From Proteiniborus sp. MB09-C3 (GTDB lineage: Bacteria; Bacillota; Clostridia; Tissierellales; Proteiniboraceae), in assembly GCF_030263895.1 (NCBI RefSeq), contig NZ_CP127161.1:2604001-2668000 (forward strand): a DNA stretch of 64,000 nt. Reading direction: 5' to 3'. Numbering within the stretch: position 1 is the first letter of the stretch; each line of letters begins with the position of its first letter. Shown here piece by piece: positions 54,907 to 63,385 of this stretch. The position numbers were made by a program, and so were the translations under genes. The notes beneath the pieces are model-generated. The model was not told the origin of the DNA. It searched no databases and saw only the letters and a list, made by a program, of their open reading frames with translations.

Positions 54907-55650
54907 TTAGAATAATGACTTTCTGTGTTCTAGTCTATAGCTCTTGCCAGACATGCTAAAAAGCTCACATCTGTATGTAATTCTGTCTAATACTGCTGTT
55001 GTTAAAGCAGGATCTCCTAATAGCTCTGTCCAATCTTCTAAGCCTTTATTAGATGTGATAATAATTGAAGCCTGTTCATGAAGTGCCGATACTAACTGAA
55101 AAAATAGATTTGCTTCTTCTCTTGTTATTGGAAGGTAACCTAGTTCGTCTATTATTACAAGGCTTGAAGATAGTATTCTATTCATTTTTCCTTTGCTCTT
55201 TCTTGATATTTCGTGTGTTTTTAGTACGTGCATCAGGTTATCCATTGTTACAAAGCTAACCTTATACCCTAATTCTACTGCTTTATATCCTAATGAAATT
55301 GATAGATGCGTCTTTCCTACACCTGGAGGGCCTAGGAAGATAAGATTATACATTCTATCTATCCACTCCATTTCTAATAGCCTATTTATCTGTTTCTTTG
55401 TTATAGATTTTTGAAAATCTAAGTCAAAGTCTTCTATTTTCTTTATTACCGGAAATCCTGCATTCTTTAATCTTCTTTCTTGTGCTTTTTTATTTCTTAT
55501 TTCTATTTCATTTTCAAGTATTTTTATTAATATATCTTGATATGAGTAATCGTTTAAATCAGCTTCCTCAATAATTTTATCTGCGTTAATTCTTAAGTAA
55601 TTCAGGCTAAGTTCTTTTGCATGTTCTTTAATTTGCTCTAGTTTATCCAT
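54907..55650 (-). CDS. istB: IstB, IS21 transposition helper ATPase
   Basis: 247 residues, DnaC/IstB-type AAA+ ATPase: Walker A GPPGVGKTH, Walker B LVIIDELGYLPI, and sensor IIITSNKG. Acts with IstA in target selection. Starts within the istA end (13-base overlap), GGGAG upstream. Confidence 0.96.
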   Translation of the reverse strand: MDKLEQIKEHAKELSLNYLRINADKIIEEADLNDYSYQDILIKILENEIEIRNKKAQERRLKNAGFPVIKKIEDFDLDFQKSITKKQINRLLEMEWIDRMYNLIFLGPPGVGKTHLSISLGYKAVELGYKVSFVTMDNLMHVLKTHEISRKSKGKMNRILSSSLVIIDELGYLPITREEANLFFQLVSALHEQASIIITSNKGLEDWTELLGDPALTTAVLDRITYRCELFSMSGKSYRLEHRKSLF

Positions 55651-57185
55651 GTCTTTTTATCTCCCTTCAAAGCATTTATATATTCATCAATGTTTCTGAT
55701 CTCTGGTTTTACATCTTGGTACTTTGAAGAGATGGATAGATTTGCTTTATCATATTTCTTTTCTGAACCTGTTTCTTTTTTTATACTCAAATATTCTAGT
55801 GTATCTTTAAACATTCCTGCACTAAATAGCTTTCGTTTTACACAGTATTCTACTGCTTGTCCTACTAGCTTTTCGTCATAATCCTTTACTACTGATATTA
55901 TTAATCCAAACTGATCTCTACAATATCTCTCTTTTTCTTTTCGTATGTTATCTAATAGCTCTTTTGCTTCATCTGTCATTCCAAGAGCCTTTAGGGCTTT
56001 ATCATACATTTCGTCTCTGGTTTTCTTTTTTTCTCTTTCTGGATGATATATTTGAATTAGCTTGCCCTTTTGATTACTGATACTGTGAGTTGCAATAACT
56101 AATTCAGTATCTAAATCGACTATATTCATCTTATTATCATTTATTATTAGTTTAACTTCTTTACCTGGTCTGTATGTGCCTTTTGGAACCTGGTATCTAT
56201 TTTGTTTGTATGATATGGTATTGTTTTTTCTAACGGTATAGGTTAAACTATTATTAAGTTGAATATTTTCAAACAGGCTAGGTACTTTCTGTAAGTGTTC
56301 CTTTTCCAGAGTAAACACTTCTTTAGGTACCTTTCTTGTTATTTCATGTACTTTAGCATTACCAGTTCTATCTAACCATTTAAATGAGTCTTCATTTAGT
56401 AAATCAATATCTATAAAGGCTCTATGCTTTGCAAAGTTATATTTTGCATATTTGACTACTGCTTCTATTTTTCCTTTGCTTTCTGGGTCAAAAGCTCTGC
56501 ATAGCCTAGTCTTAAATTTCATGCTACTTATGTAGTTTTGAAACATTTCAGTGAAGATAATATCTCCATGGTTTTCTGATACTGCCAAAATCCTATCTTG
56601 GTCATATACTATTTCTTTTGGCATGCCTCCAAAGTATTCGAAAGCTTTATTATGAGCCTCTATGAATGATAGTGTATTAAAAGGTTTATCTTTCCACCAT
56701 AGAAACTTATATCTCGAATGAGAAAGTACCATTGCAAAACAATATGCTTTAATTTTTGAGCCATCACGCTTGGATAACCAAGTTTGACCTAAATCTACTT
56801 GTGCTTGATATCCCATTGGAAGCTCTGGAATCTCCTCGTACTGCCTTGCACAAGGAACTTTAGGCAGTTCATATTTTTCCCTTAAATCCTTTACATAAAG
56901 TCTTAATGTTCTATCGCTAAAATCCACTTCACTATACCTTTCTTTGAGCCAATCATATATTTGAGCAGTAGATATATCTCTAAATTCCTTTATCCAAGAT
57001 AATATTAATTCCCTATGTTTATCAACTTTCTTTCTTCTATTCTTAGCCTCCTCCTTTAGTTCTGCATATTCTTCATAAGACATATTCCAGTATTTATCTA
57101 CTGTCTTGTAGTTAATCTTAAGAAATCTACTTACTTGAGATTTATTGAATCCCTTTAATTTGTACTGCTTAATTTCAGCAAACAT
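55638..57185 (-). CDS. istA: IstA, IS21 transposase
   Basis: About 515 residues from ATG 57185 (GAAGGG 7 bases upstream). Helix-turn-helix at the N-terminus (GFNKSQVSRFLKINYKTVDK), rve DDE core with D in YQAQVDLGQTW, D in IVYDQDR and E in SKGKIEAVVKYAKY, then a C-terminal beta-barrel-like domain (TYRPGKEVKLIINDNKM). Intact. Confidence 0.95.
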   Translation of the reverse strand: MFAEIKQYKLKGFNKSQVSRFLKINYKTVDKYWNMSYEEYAELKEEAKNRRKKVDKHRELILSWIKEFRDISTAQIYDWLKERYSEVDFSDRTLRLYVKDLREKYELPKVPCARQYEEIPELPMGYQAQVDLGQTWLSKRDGSKIKAYCFAMVLSHSRYKFLWWKDKPFNTLSFIEAHNKAFEYFGGMPKEIVYDQDRILAVSENHGDIIFTEMFQNYISSMKFKTRLCRAFDPESKGKIEAVVKYAKYNFAKHRAFIDIDLLNEDSFKWLDRTGNAKVHEITRKVPKEVFTLEKEHLQKVPSLFENIQLNNSLTYTVRKNNTISYKQNRYQVPKGTYRPGKEVKLIINDNKMNIVDLDTELVIATHSISNQKGKLIQIYHPEREKKKTRDEMYDKALKALGMTDEAKELLDNIRKEKERYCRDQFGLIISVVKDYDEKLVGQAVEYCVKRKLFSAGMFKDTLEYLSIKKETGSEKKYDKANLSISSKYQDVKPEIRNIDEYINALKGDKKTWIN

Positions 57186-57606
57186 ATTCCATCCCTTCAA
57201 GCTACCTTCCTCCTCTGATAAAACATATCTTTAATTTTATCAGAAGATGAGGTATTATTGTATTAAGCTGGAAAATTTTCTCCGTTTTTGTTTGCCATAA
57301 TTCCTCCCTTTTATTATACCAGTCACAATAGTATTTTCCCTAGGCTTCTATAGAATCTGTCTGCGTCTTCCTTATGTATAAAGGCACATATGAAGTCGTC
57401 TGCTTTTTATCCCCTATTGAAAGGATACTGTTGACGGGACTAAATATGTTTCGAGGATTACGGTCTTCCCTGTAGTCTATATAATTCTCTGTGTACGCTT
57501 TACCCTTACTGTCGCCAGTAATGGTACAACACTCGATAATAGTGGTTGGCTAGACCTTTCCATACAAGGACTTTCACCTCGCTAGTAATGCCAAGCTTTG
57601 CTTGGC

Positions 57607-57748
57607 GTACTAACACTTCAGTATTTGCAACGTCCCTGAGCTGGACCCAAAAGATAGACCCCTTGGTGGAGCTTTGCTCCCAGCGAAGGGATGTGCCCCT
57701 AAGATTGCGCCCTAGTGCACCCTTGCGCAAATACATTGTTAGGTGAAG
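57607..57748 (-). other. attC-like site 7
   Basis: Left TACTAACAC, arm CAGTATTTGCAACGTCCC, core GGAGCTTTGCTCC and GCGAAGGGATGTG, arm CCTTGCGCAAATAC, right box ATTGTTAGGTGAA. The right end is the exact reverse complement of the left end of site 8 (TTCACCTAAC). Its left end touches the group II intron remnant. Confidence 0.92.
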
Positions 57749-57790
57749 TATCCCATACCAATATGCAAAACCTCTCCAAAAAACCTAATT

Positions 57791-58273
57791 CTATCTTTCG
57801 AAATCGATTCTATGTTTTAGTTCCCCTATTTGGCCATTTGGCTCATAAATAAATGAAATATTATCTACTTCAAAGCTCCAATTAAAATCCATAAATGATA
57901 GTTTTCTTAATACTATTCTTATATTTTCTTTTGTAACATCCTCATATGCTAAGCTAATATGTGGAAACCATGATTGTGGACTATAATAATCACTTATATC
58001 TTCTCCCATTTGTTTTAATTTTTCCCAAATTGAATAATAGAACTTCAATAGTTGAATATCTTTAACTATGGGTATAAAAACAACTGGGGATTTTCCAGTG
58101 AATAATCCTATCACAGCTGTTTTTACCTCAAATGGTTTTAAAGATACTACAATTCTTCAAATACATTTATTAATTTGCTCATATAGTAATTTTCTGCAAT
58201 TTACCATGAAAAATGTGGATATGGTGTAACTCTAACTCCAGTTAATCCAACTTTTTCTCCAACTCATTCCATA
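57791..58273 (-). pseudogene. 2'-5' RNA ligase-like (2H phosphoesterase) gene, broken
   Basis: The open 3' part (57791-58114) has the second 2H motif PHISLAYEDV. Upstream, the first motif is found in pieces: VGLTGVRVTPYPHFSW, then TAA in place of Gln, IAENYYMSKLINVFEEL, a one-base shift, then VVSLKPFEVKTAVIGLFTG. Another lost A breaks ELEKK/VGLTG. So a complete 2H protein of about 155 residues was once encoded. Cassette between sites 7 and 8. Confidence 0.8.
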
Positions 58274-58383
58274 TGTGTTCAACCTCTCTATAATATAGTT
58301 AGGGTAATAATGATACTACACCATGCATATTTACACTCCCATCTAAAACTTACTATAGCCAACTCAATTGCTAGGGACAATTC

Positions 58384-58508
58384 ACCTAACGTTCCAGTGT
58401 TTGCGTAGCGCAAGGCGTAACATGCGCCATGACATGGTATAATACTCCTTAACCGGGAAAGTCGTCCTTGATCCTATCCAAAAAGATTACGCAAACACGT
58501 TGTTAGAC
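58384..58508 (-). other. attC-like site 8
   Basis: Textbook geometry: CCTAACG box, arm GTGTTTGCGTA, arm TACGCAAACAC, box GTTAGAC. The centre differs fully from sites 5-7 (GCGCAAGGCG, GGGAAAGTCG), so only boxes and arms are conserved, as in attC sites. Confidence 0.93.
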
Positions 58509-58532
58509 GATTAACTAGTGCATTACCCAATT

Positions 58533-59536
58533 CTAACTCAGCCTTTTGATTTTCAAATATCTATCTACCCCTTGTACATACAAATTAAGGGGATCCAAGC
58601 CGGGGCTATACAGATTGTTGAAGATCCCTTTAAAAACTGAGTAATCGTTGGTTTCTAATCCGGTAAACATTTCACCGTCAGATAGCATTTCATTATAAAA
58701 CGCTGTTAAGGACTCAAACGCCATATAGCTGACTAGACCATAAATGCCATGTTGTTCAAGTCTCGGGATGCCCTTCTCAAATTCTTGTATTTTCCATTGA
58801 AGATGTGGCAAAAGCGTATGAACCCCACCTTATGACTCGCCATTGCAATCATGTCTATAGCGTTTTGGTCGTAAAATGTACTATTTTTCCCTAGAGACAA
58901 GTTATTCCATGACGGGTCTTGTCTTCCTGCGAAATATAGTACCACTTTGTACTGTTCCGCGACAAATTCCAAACCTGTACGGTCCTCCCATATCATAATC
59001 AAATCGGCTCTAACTTTTTGATTAAGCAAGTCTACACGCCTTATTAGCTCGGGACGAATAACTGGCCAGATCTTTTCTTTGTATGCTCTAAAGTTATCGA
59101 TGTAAATCCAGCCTATTTCGACAAAGATCTTATCGAGGGGTAAAATCTTCTGCTCCCAAGTTTCGTCATCGACATTAAAAAACTGAATCAGGTGTTCAGG
59201 ATATCGTGTATATTGCAAAAAAGGGATATGACTTCTTAGCCGGACAGCTTCATCCCAAGCCGAAAAATAGTCGACCAGCTTGTCCAGACTATCAAAATTA
59301 AAGTGCGACGGAGTAAAATAGAGAAGATCCGAAAGCGGGCCGTGGTCTCGTTTGTGAAAAGAGAAAAGATTGGCGTTTGGCCGCAGATACTCTAATTATG
59401 TCGGTGGCAAACTGTTTTCGTATTGCTGCGAATAGCTAATATCTTCAAAACCCGCTCGGGCCATAGTGTATAAGTGAGTAGCATAGTTTACAAAAAGTTC
59501 AACGTCAAAAAACACTTGCCTATTGGTCTTGTTAAT
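58533..59536 (-). pseudogene. GC-richer cassette gene of unknown function, broken
   Basis: AAGGAGGTG lies at 59541-59549 but the expected start is ATT (59536) or GTG, so the start may be mutated. The frame reads NRQVFFDVELFVNYATHLYT, an in-frame TAA (after NSLPPT), LEYLRPNANLFSFHKRDHGP and continues to ASHKVG, where a one-base shift near 58828 is needed to reach VHTLLPHLQWKIQEFEKG and the stop at 58533. About 333 residues when repaired. ASHKVGGVH may be a damaged HExxH-like site. Codons such as CGG, GCG and CCG are more frequent than nearby. Confidence 0.7.
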
Positions 59537-59562
59537 GATAAACACCTCCTTAGGGTTATTTC

Positions 59563-59641
59563 GCCTAACGTTCTGAGGCTTATCAATGTCGGACTTTCCC
59601 TATATTTTTTCTTTCCGATATCAATAAGCTTCTGTTATAAG
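59563..59641 (-). other. attC-like site 9 (short)
   Basis: Only about 79 bases: GCCTAACG, arm GGCTTATCAATGTCGGA, arm TCCGATATCAATAAGC, box TGTTATAA. Its right end matches the complement of the left end of site 10 (GTTATAA). Confidence 0.9.
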
Positions 59642-59842
59642 ATGTGGCGACGTCTTTCCCCTATAATTCTTAGCATAATAAAAAGAATATAACTTAAATC
59701 TATCAAAGGTAATACTTAATAATAATTATAAATTTTGTCTATAAATTCTTTCATGTTATCACATGATTTATATTTTCATTCTTTGCAACTACAACAAAGT
59801 TATATTTACTAATTCAAGTTTATCCTTAGTTTATTTAAAAAT

Positions 59843-60544
59843 CTATAATTCCAAACATATTGCCATAGATAAATCCACCAGATTAGTTCTAATATCTTCT
59901 AGTCTATTCCAATTTCTAGAACCCCATTCTATACCGCCTAAGTCATCTCCGCCATAAAGTATTTGTTCAAGTACAACACTTCTAAATTTAGCAACTGCGA
60001 AAAATGTAGCCGCCTCCATTTCAACAGTTACACATCCCTCAGAAACACGTAGAGCTATTTTAGCGTCTGTTTCACGATGAAATGCATCTGTAGTCCATGT
60101 TTTAGCTTCAATAAATGGTATCTCATTCACTTTTAAATACTTCGTGATGCATTCCAAGGCCGACTTACTAGATTCAACTTCCCTAGATGGCTTTAAACAA
60201 TGATATGATAAACCCTCATCCCTAACTGCTGAATATGGAACAATCAAGTGCCCCACCTGAATATCCTTTTTTAACACACCAGTTGCTCCTAAGTAACCCT
60301 GCACAATTCCAATAGGTTTTTCCATCGAATTCTGTCTCATATATAGGTAATACAACTGTGCATGTTTTGAAATCACCAACCTTTTTTAATCTTCCTTCAC
60401 TTAACATTCTTTTAATAACATCACCAAAGAATGTGATTAAGCAATGCTCTGGAACATCTCGCTTTTTAATTGTATCAGAAGGCTCAATCTTAGCTCTTAG
60501 AGCAGAATCAAACTCCAATATAGGAAAATCTTTTTTAACATCAT
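59843..60544 (-). pseudogene. Nucleoside phosphorylase gene, frameshifted
   Basis: Start ATG 60544 (AAAAGGGG 9 bases upstream): MMLKKDFPILEFDSALRAKI, DVPEHCLITFFGDVIKRML, then a break near 60318 in an A run (one extra A). The next frame continues KPIGIVQGYLGATGVL, LIVPYSAVRDEGLSYHC, TTDAFHRETDAKI, and the ribose/phosphorylase motif CVTVEMEAATFFAVAKF. PNP/UDP family, about 233 residues if repaired. Cleaves purine or uridine nucleosides with phosphate. Cassette between sites 9 and 10; also a short gap 59642-59842 without a gene. Confidence 0.85.
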
Positions 60545-60655
60545 TGCTTTATTCCCCTTTTGCATTAATTTTATTTACTTAGCATTTTTTACAATTAGGT
60601 AACATCTCGACTTTTATCAAATAGAACCAAATGAACAACCCCGTTATCTCCATGC

Positions 60656-60776
60656 TTTATAACGGCTTGTGTCCTCGACGCCTACCAAGCCATTTATGGG
60701 CCTGGTAGGTGTGTTGTGGCGGCTCCGGAGGCTTTACCCTAAATTGCCACAACGAATGGAGACATGTTGTTATGTG
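60656..60776 (-). other. attC-like site 10
   Basis: Left TTTATAACGG, inner hairpins CCTACCAAGCC/GGGCCTGGTAGG and TTGTGGC/GCCACAA, right box TGTTGTTATGTG, complementary to the left end of site 11 (TTATGTG). Unique centre. Confidence 0.85.
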
Positions 60777-60879
60777 TAGTGGCAAATATGACAGCATAAT
60801 TATCCAGAAATTTGATGTTTAGTATAAGAACATTTCAAGTCAGAAATACACAAATATCATACTCTTTGATTCTGTATAT

Positions 60880-61338
60880 TTAAAAGACGGAAGAGTTCAC
60901 ACGCTTATTCATTATGTACCTGCTGTCTCGAATAATCTCTATAATTTCAAATCCATTTTTAAGATATAAACTAATGGCTCTATGGTTCTTTGTAAAAACA
61001 TATAAAAATACATCCTTATTCTGTTCTTTTGCAATTGAGTCAACATATCCTAAAACCTTTGTACCTATACCTTTACCCTGAAATTCTTCAAAAATAAAAA
61101 AGTCATCAAGCTCAAGTTTTTCTCCTTCATTATGCAAGAAAAAATATCCTACCTTAACCCCATTAAAATAAACACATTCATAACTCTCAATATTATTTTC
61201 TATTTTTCTCCTTATCCAATTAAAAATTTTCTCAAAATCTAGGTGCAAGTTGGTTTCATGATCGTTTATAAGTTTCTTTTCTAACTCAAATATCCTATCC
61301 ACATCATCAGTTGTAGCACTTTTGAATGTCAATTCCAT
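60880..61338 (-). CDS. GNAT N-acetyltransferase
   Basis: About 152 residues from ATG 61338 (GGAGGGAG 3-7 bases upstream). Motif A FIFEEFQGKGIGTKVLGYV, motif B TKNHRAISLYLKNGFEII. The frame and all motifs are intact. Target unknown. Confidence 0.88.
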   Translation of the reverse strand: MELTFKSATTDDVDRIFELEKKLINDHETNLHLDFEKIFNWIRRKIENNIESYECVYFNGVKVGYFFLHNEGEKLELDDFFIFEEFQGKGIGTKVLGYVDSIAKEQNKDVFLYVFTKNHRAISLYLKNGFEIIEIIRDSRYIMNKRVNSSVF

Positions 61339-61454
61339 AACTCCCTCCATTCAACAATTAAGAATAATGTTGCTTTCTGTACTAAAGAAGACATATAACT
61401 GAACTATACTGATAAATCCAAATTTGAAAAAGTACAGCATTGATATTGCCATTG

Positions 61455-61606
61455 CACATAATGTTTCCCCGTTTACGACGCCTTTGAACTGGACCTTAAA
61501 GATAGACCGTCTTGGCGGTGCTTGCCACCCAGTGAGAAGGTGTGGTGCGCTGACCTTTCCCTCAAAACCTGCCAACCAGCACCTCTCGTGAACACATTGT
61601 ACCTAC
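61455..61606 (-). other. attC-like site 11
   Basis: Left CACATAATG, arm CCGTTTACGACG, core GATAGACCGTCTTGGCGG, arm CTCGTGAACACA, right TTGTACCTAC. The right box TACCT matches the complement of the left of site 12 (GTTACCTTC). Confidence 0.85.
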
Positions 61607-61711
61607 TGTCCGGTTAACGATAACCCTCTACATCCATCAACCAAATTCCTTTTGTTCACTTATGACTTGTTTTTATAAGAATCTCTAATATATTGTGTTT
61701 GCTATGTGCAA

Positions 61712-62059
61712 CTAATCTTCATTAATACAACAAGGTGTTTCAAGATAATATACAGGTTTGCCAATTCTTTCAGCATATTCAATCTCTGACCTTGTACTGT
61801 CACCAATGTAGTTATCAACATTTAGTACAAATACCGTATCGCAAAGTTCTATTTTTCTTTTGTGAAGTTCATCAAGCCTTATTTTATCTTCATCAGTAAG
61901 ATTTAAACCCTCATCACTTTTTGTATTACAACCTATGCTTAAAACTATTTTTCTTTGTAAAGTGAAGTTGAAATTCCACTCGTCAAAAGTTTTATAAAAT
62001 CTTGTACTACCACATAAACACACTATTTCTGGTCTATTTATTTCAAAGCACTCCTTCAT
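61712..62059 (-). CDS. Nucleoside 2-deoxyribosyltransferase-like protein
   Basis: 115 residues: IVCLCGSTRFYKTFDEWNF, KRKIELCDTVFVLNVDNYIG and STRSEIEYAERIGKPVYYLE. This pattern is typical of small proteins of the nucleoside deoxyribosyltransferase/TIR-like fold. The catalytic Glu may be in EIEYA. The ATG has no good ribosome site, so expression may depend on an upstream promoter. Cassette between sites 11 and 12. Confidence 0.75.
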   Translation of the reverse strand: MKECFEINRPEIVCLCGSTRFYKTFDEWNFNFTLQRKIVLSIGCNTKSDEGLNLTDEDKIRLDELHKRKIELCDTVFVLNVDNYIGDSTRSEIEYAERIGKPVYYLETPCCINED

Positions 62060-62151
62060 ATTTTTCTAATAATATGACTATCATTTTTTACTCTCGTTTC
62101 ATCTTTTCAATGTCAAGTCAACTACTAACACAGTATTATGCTAAGAATTGA

Positions 62152-62298
62152 AGGTAACGTCCCGTTTGTGCGACGTCCCTGAACCGGGCCCCAGAGATAG
62201 ACCTCTAGGTGGAGCTTTGCTCCTGGTGAAGGGATGTGGCGCACATTACCCTAGGGATTGTGCCATAGTGCACCCTTGCGCAAATATAATGTTAGACG
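62152..62298 (-). other. attC-like site 12
   Basis: Left AGGTAACG, arm CCCGTTTGTGCGACGTCCC, core GGAGCTTTGCTCC, arm CCTTGCGCAAATAT, right box ATGTTAGACGAA; this resembles the complement of the left of site 13 (ATTAGGCGAA). Confidence 0.92.
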
Positions 62299-62319
62299 AA
62301 GCGACGACTTACATCAAAT

Positions 62320-63134
62320 TTATTTAGCATTAGCATAAATAGTTTCTAGAATTATATCTGGTCCCTTTTCAAATATTTCTCTAAAACATGTCAATTCTTT
62401 ATTATGGCTATTATAGTAACCTACAATAGAAAAAGTCCTGCAATAGCACCAAACTTGTCCCAAAACCTTCCGCTATTAGCCCTAGATAATATTTCATTCT
62501 TTTTATCTTGAAAATCATTTTTCATTTCATAAAGCAATGTTGAGTATGCCTTTTCCTTTCTCTCTAGCATTTCCCTAGTTTCCCAATCAACTGACAAAAC
62601 GTCTTTGCTAAAAGATAAGAAATGTGCGATGCCCTCGTTAAATACAATATATCGCAAGTTCATATTTGTTGAATCTTTAACATTGGGACTTTGATAAACC
62701 TTATTTACATAAATATGCGCTATCTCATGAGTAATTAACTGAATAATGATTTCCAAAATTTTATCATCATTTTCGGAATAAGATCGCATTCGCTCTAAAT
62801 CAAAAATTATACATTTGTTCCCTTCTTTATCATATCTGACCATTGCGTCATATGGTTCAGGTGAACCAACTATAATATATACAGTTACATCTTCTGCTAA
62901 ACCACTATAACTACCAAAAAATTGTTCCCATACCTTCAAGTTTAATGGTTTAAAACTTTTTAGTGATTTTAATAACATTTCATAAATATTTTTGAGTCTA
63001 TCATAATTTTCTTTGGGTGGTTCCTGATATATATGTTTTCCAGGAATTATCGTCCTAAATATCCAATGATCTATTATATTATTCATAGATTTATCAGAAA
63101 AATATTGCTCAATTATTTTGGTATTTGATTTCAT
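62320..63134 (-). pseudogene. Zincin-like metallopeptidase gene, 3' frameshift
   Basis: The frame from ATG 63134 (TGGAGGT upstream) gives 237 residues: THEIAHIYVN (HExxH) near 138 and downstream FNEGIAHFLS with a likely third ligand Glu, a gluzincin-like arrangement. It ends at 62421; if one T is missing in CTTTTTCTA the frame continues SIVGYYNSHNKELTCFREIF, DIILETIYANAK to TAA 62320, about 20 bases from site 12, where cassette genes normally end. Substrate unknown. Confidence 0.75.
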
Positions 63135-63165
63135 ATACTTTTATACCTCCACTATTAAAAGTTTC

Positions 63166-63302
63166 GCCTAATGTCCCGTATTTGCGACGTCCATGAGCTG
63201 GATAGACCCCTTGGCGGAGCTTTGCTCCCAGCGAAGGGATGTGGTGCACATTGCCCTAAGATTGTGACCGAGTGCACCCTTGTGCAAATATACTGTTATA
63301 GG
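63166..63302 (-). other. attC-like site 13
   Basis: Left GCCTAATG, arm CCGTATTTGCGACGTCC, core GGAGCTTTGCTCC and GCGAAGGGATGTGG, arm CCTTGTGCAAATAT, right box CTGTTATAGG. Right-most site in the window. Confidence 0.92.
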
Positions 63303-63385
63303 AAGTGATGATCTTTCACACAAATAATCCTTTGCATAATAAAATCTTTCTTAATTAAAACTAAAAGTATAAATTATAAATATCA

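Larger units (their letters stand above)
54839..57327 (-). mobile_element. IS21-family insertion sequence, intact
   Basis: 2489 bp. Ends TGTTACTGG and (complement) TGTGACTGG with further shared subterminal motifs (TTTTGGAGAAATTT / AACGGAGAAAATTT). Target duplication ATAG on both sides. Two overlapping intact genes, istA and istB. Confidence 0.93.
54556..57606 (-). mobile_element. Group II intron remnant, split by IS21
   Basis: Right part: near 57480-57606 the minus strand has a GCCAAGC/GCTTGGC hairpin, GAGGTGAAAGTCCTTG and GGTCTAGCCAACCAC, typical of group II intron domain I. The following 57328-57403 encodes ADDFICAFIHKEDADRFYRS, an RT catalytic-site segment (YADD type). The left part 54556-54838 encodes LKFNLELAEEKTKIISFSRF, FKFLEFEF, RTSRKKLKKLLKAF and LQGYFSY-stop, the RT end/thumb region. 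Removing IS21 and one ATAG restores the frame. N-terminal RT domains and domain V are not seen, so the intron is dead. Confidence 0.8.

Noticed and set aside
53286-57606. A skin-like prophage splitting sigK
   Set aside because: No serine recombinase, phage genes or 5' half of sigK is present; the DNA beyond the break is a HEAT-like gene, an intron remnant and IS21.
50775-57736. Short frames reading through the palindromes (for example 50775-50972, 51956-52183, 57506-57736, 61351-61575)
   Set aside because: They arise from the repeated core (LRWEQSS-like translations) and have no ribosome sites; they are read-through of attC-like DNA.
47080-63302. Palindromes as MITEs or Bacillus-type bcr repeats
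   Set aside because: No direct target duplications flank the palindromes, centres and lengths vary (about 65-170 bp) while only end boxes and arms stay conserved, and box complementarity runs between neighbouring sites rather than within a site's flanks.
47080-63302. CRISPR array
   Set aside because: Spacing is gene-sized and irregular, repeats are imperfect and long, and no cas genes are seen.
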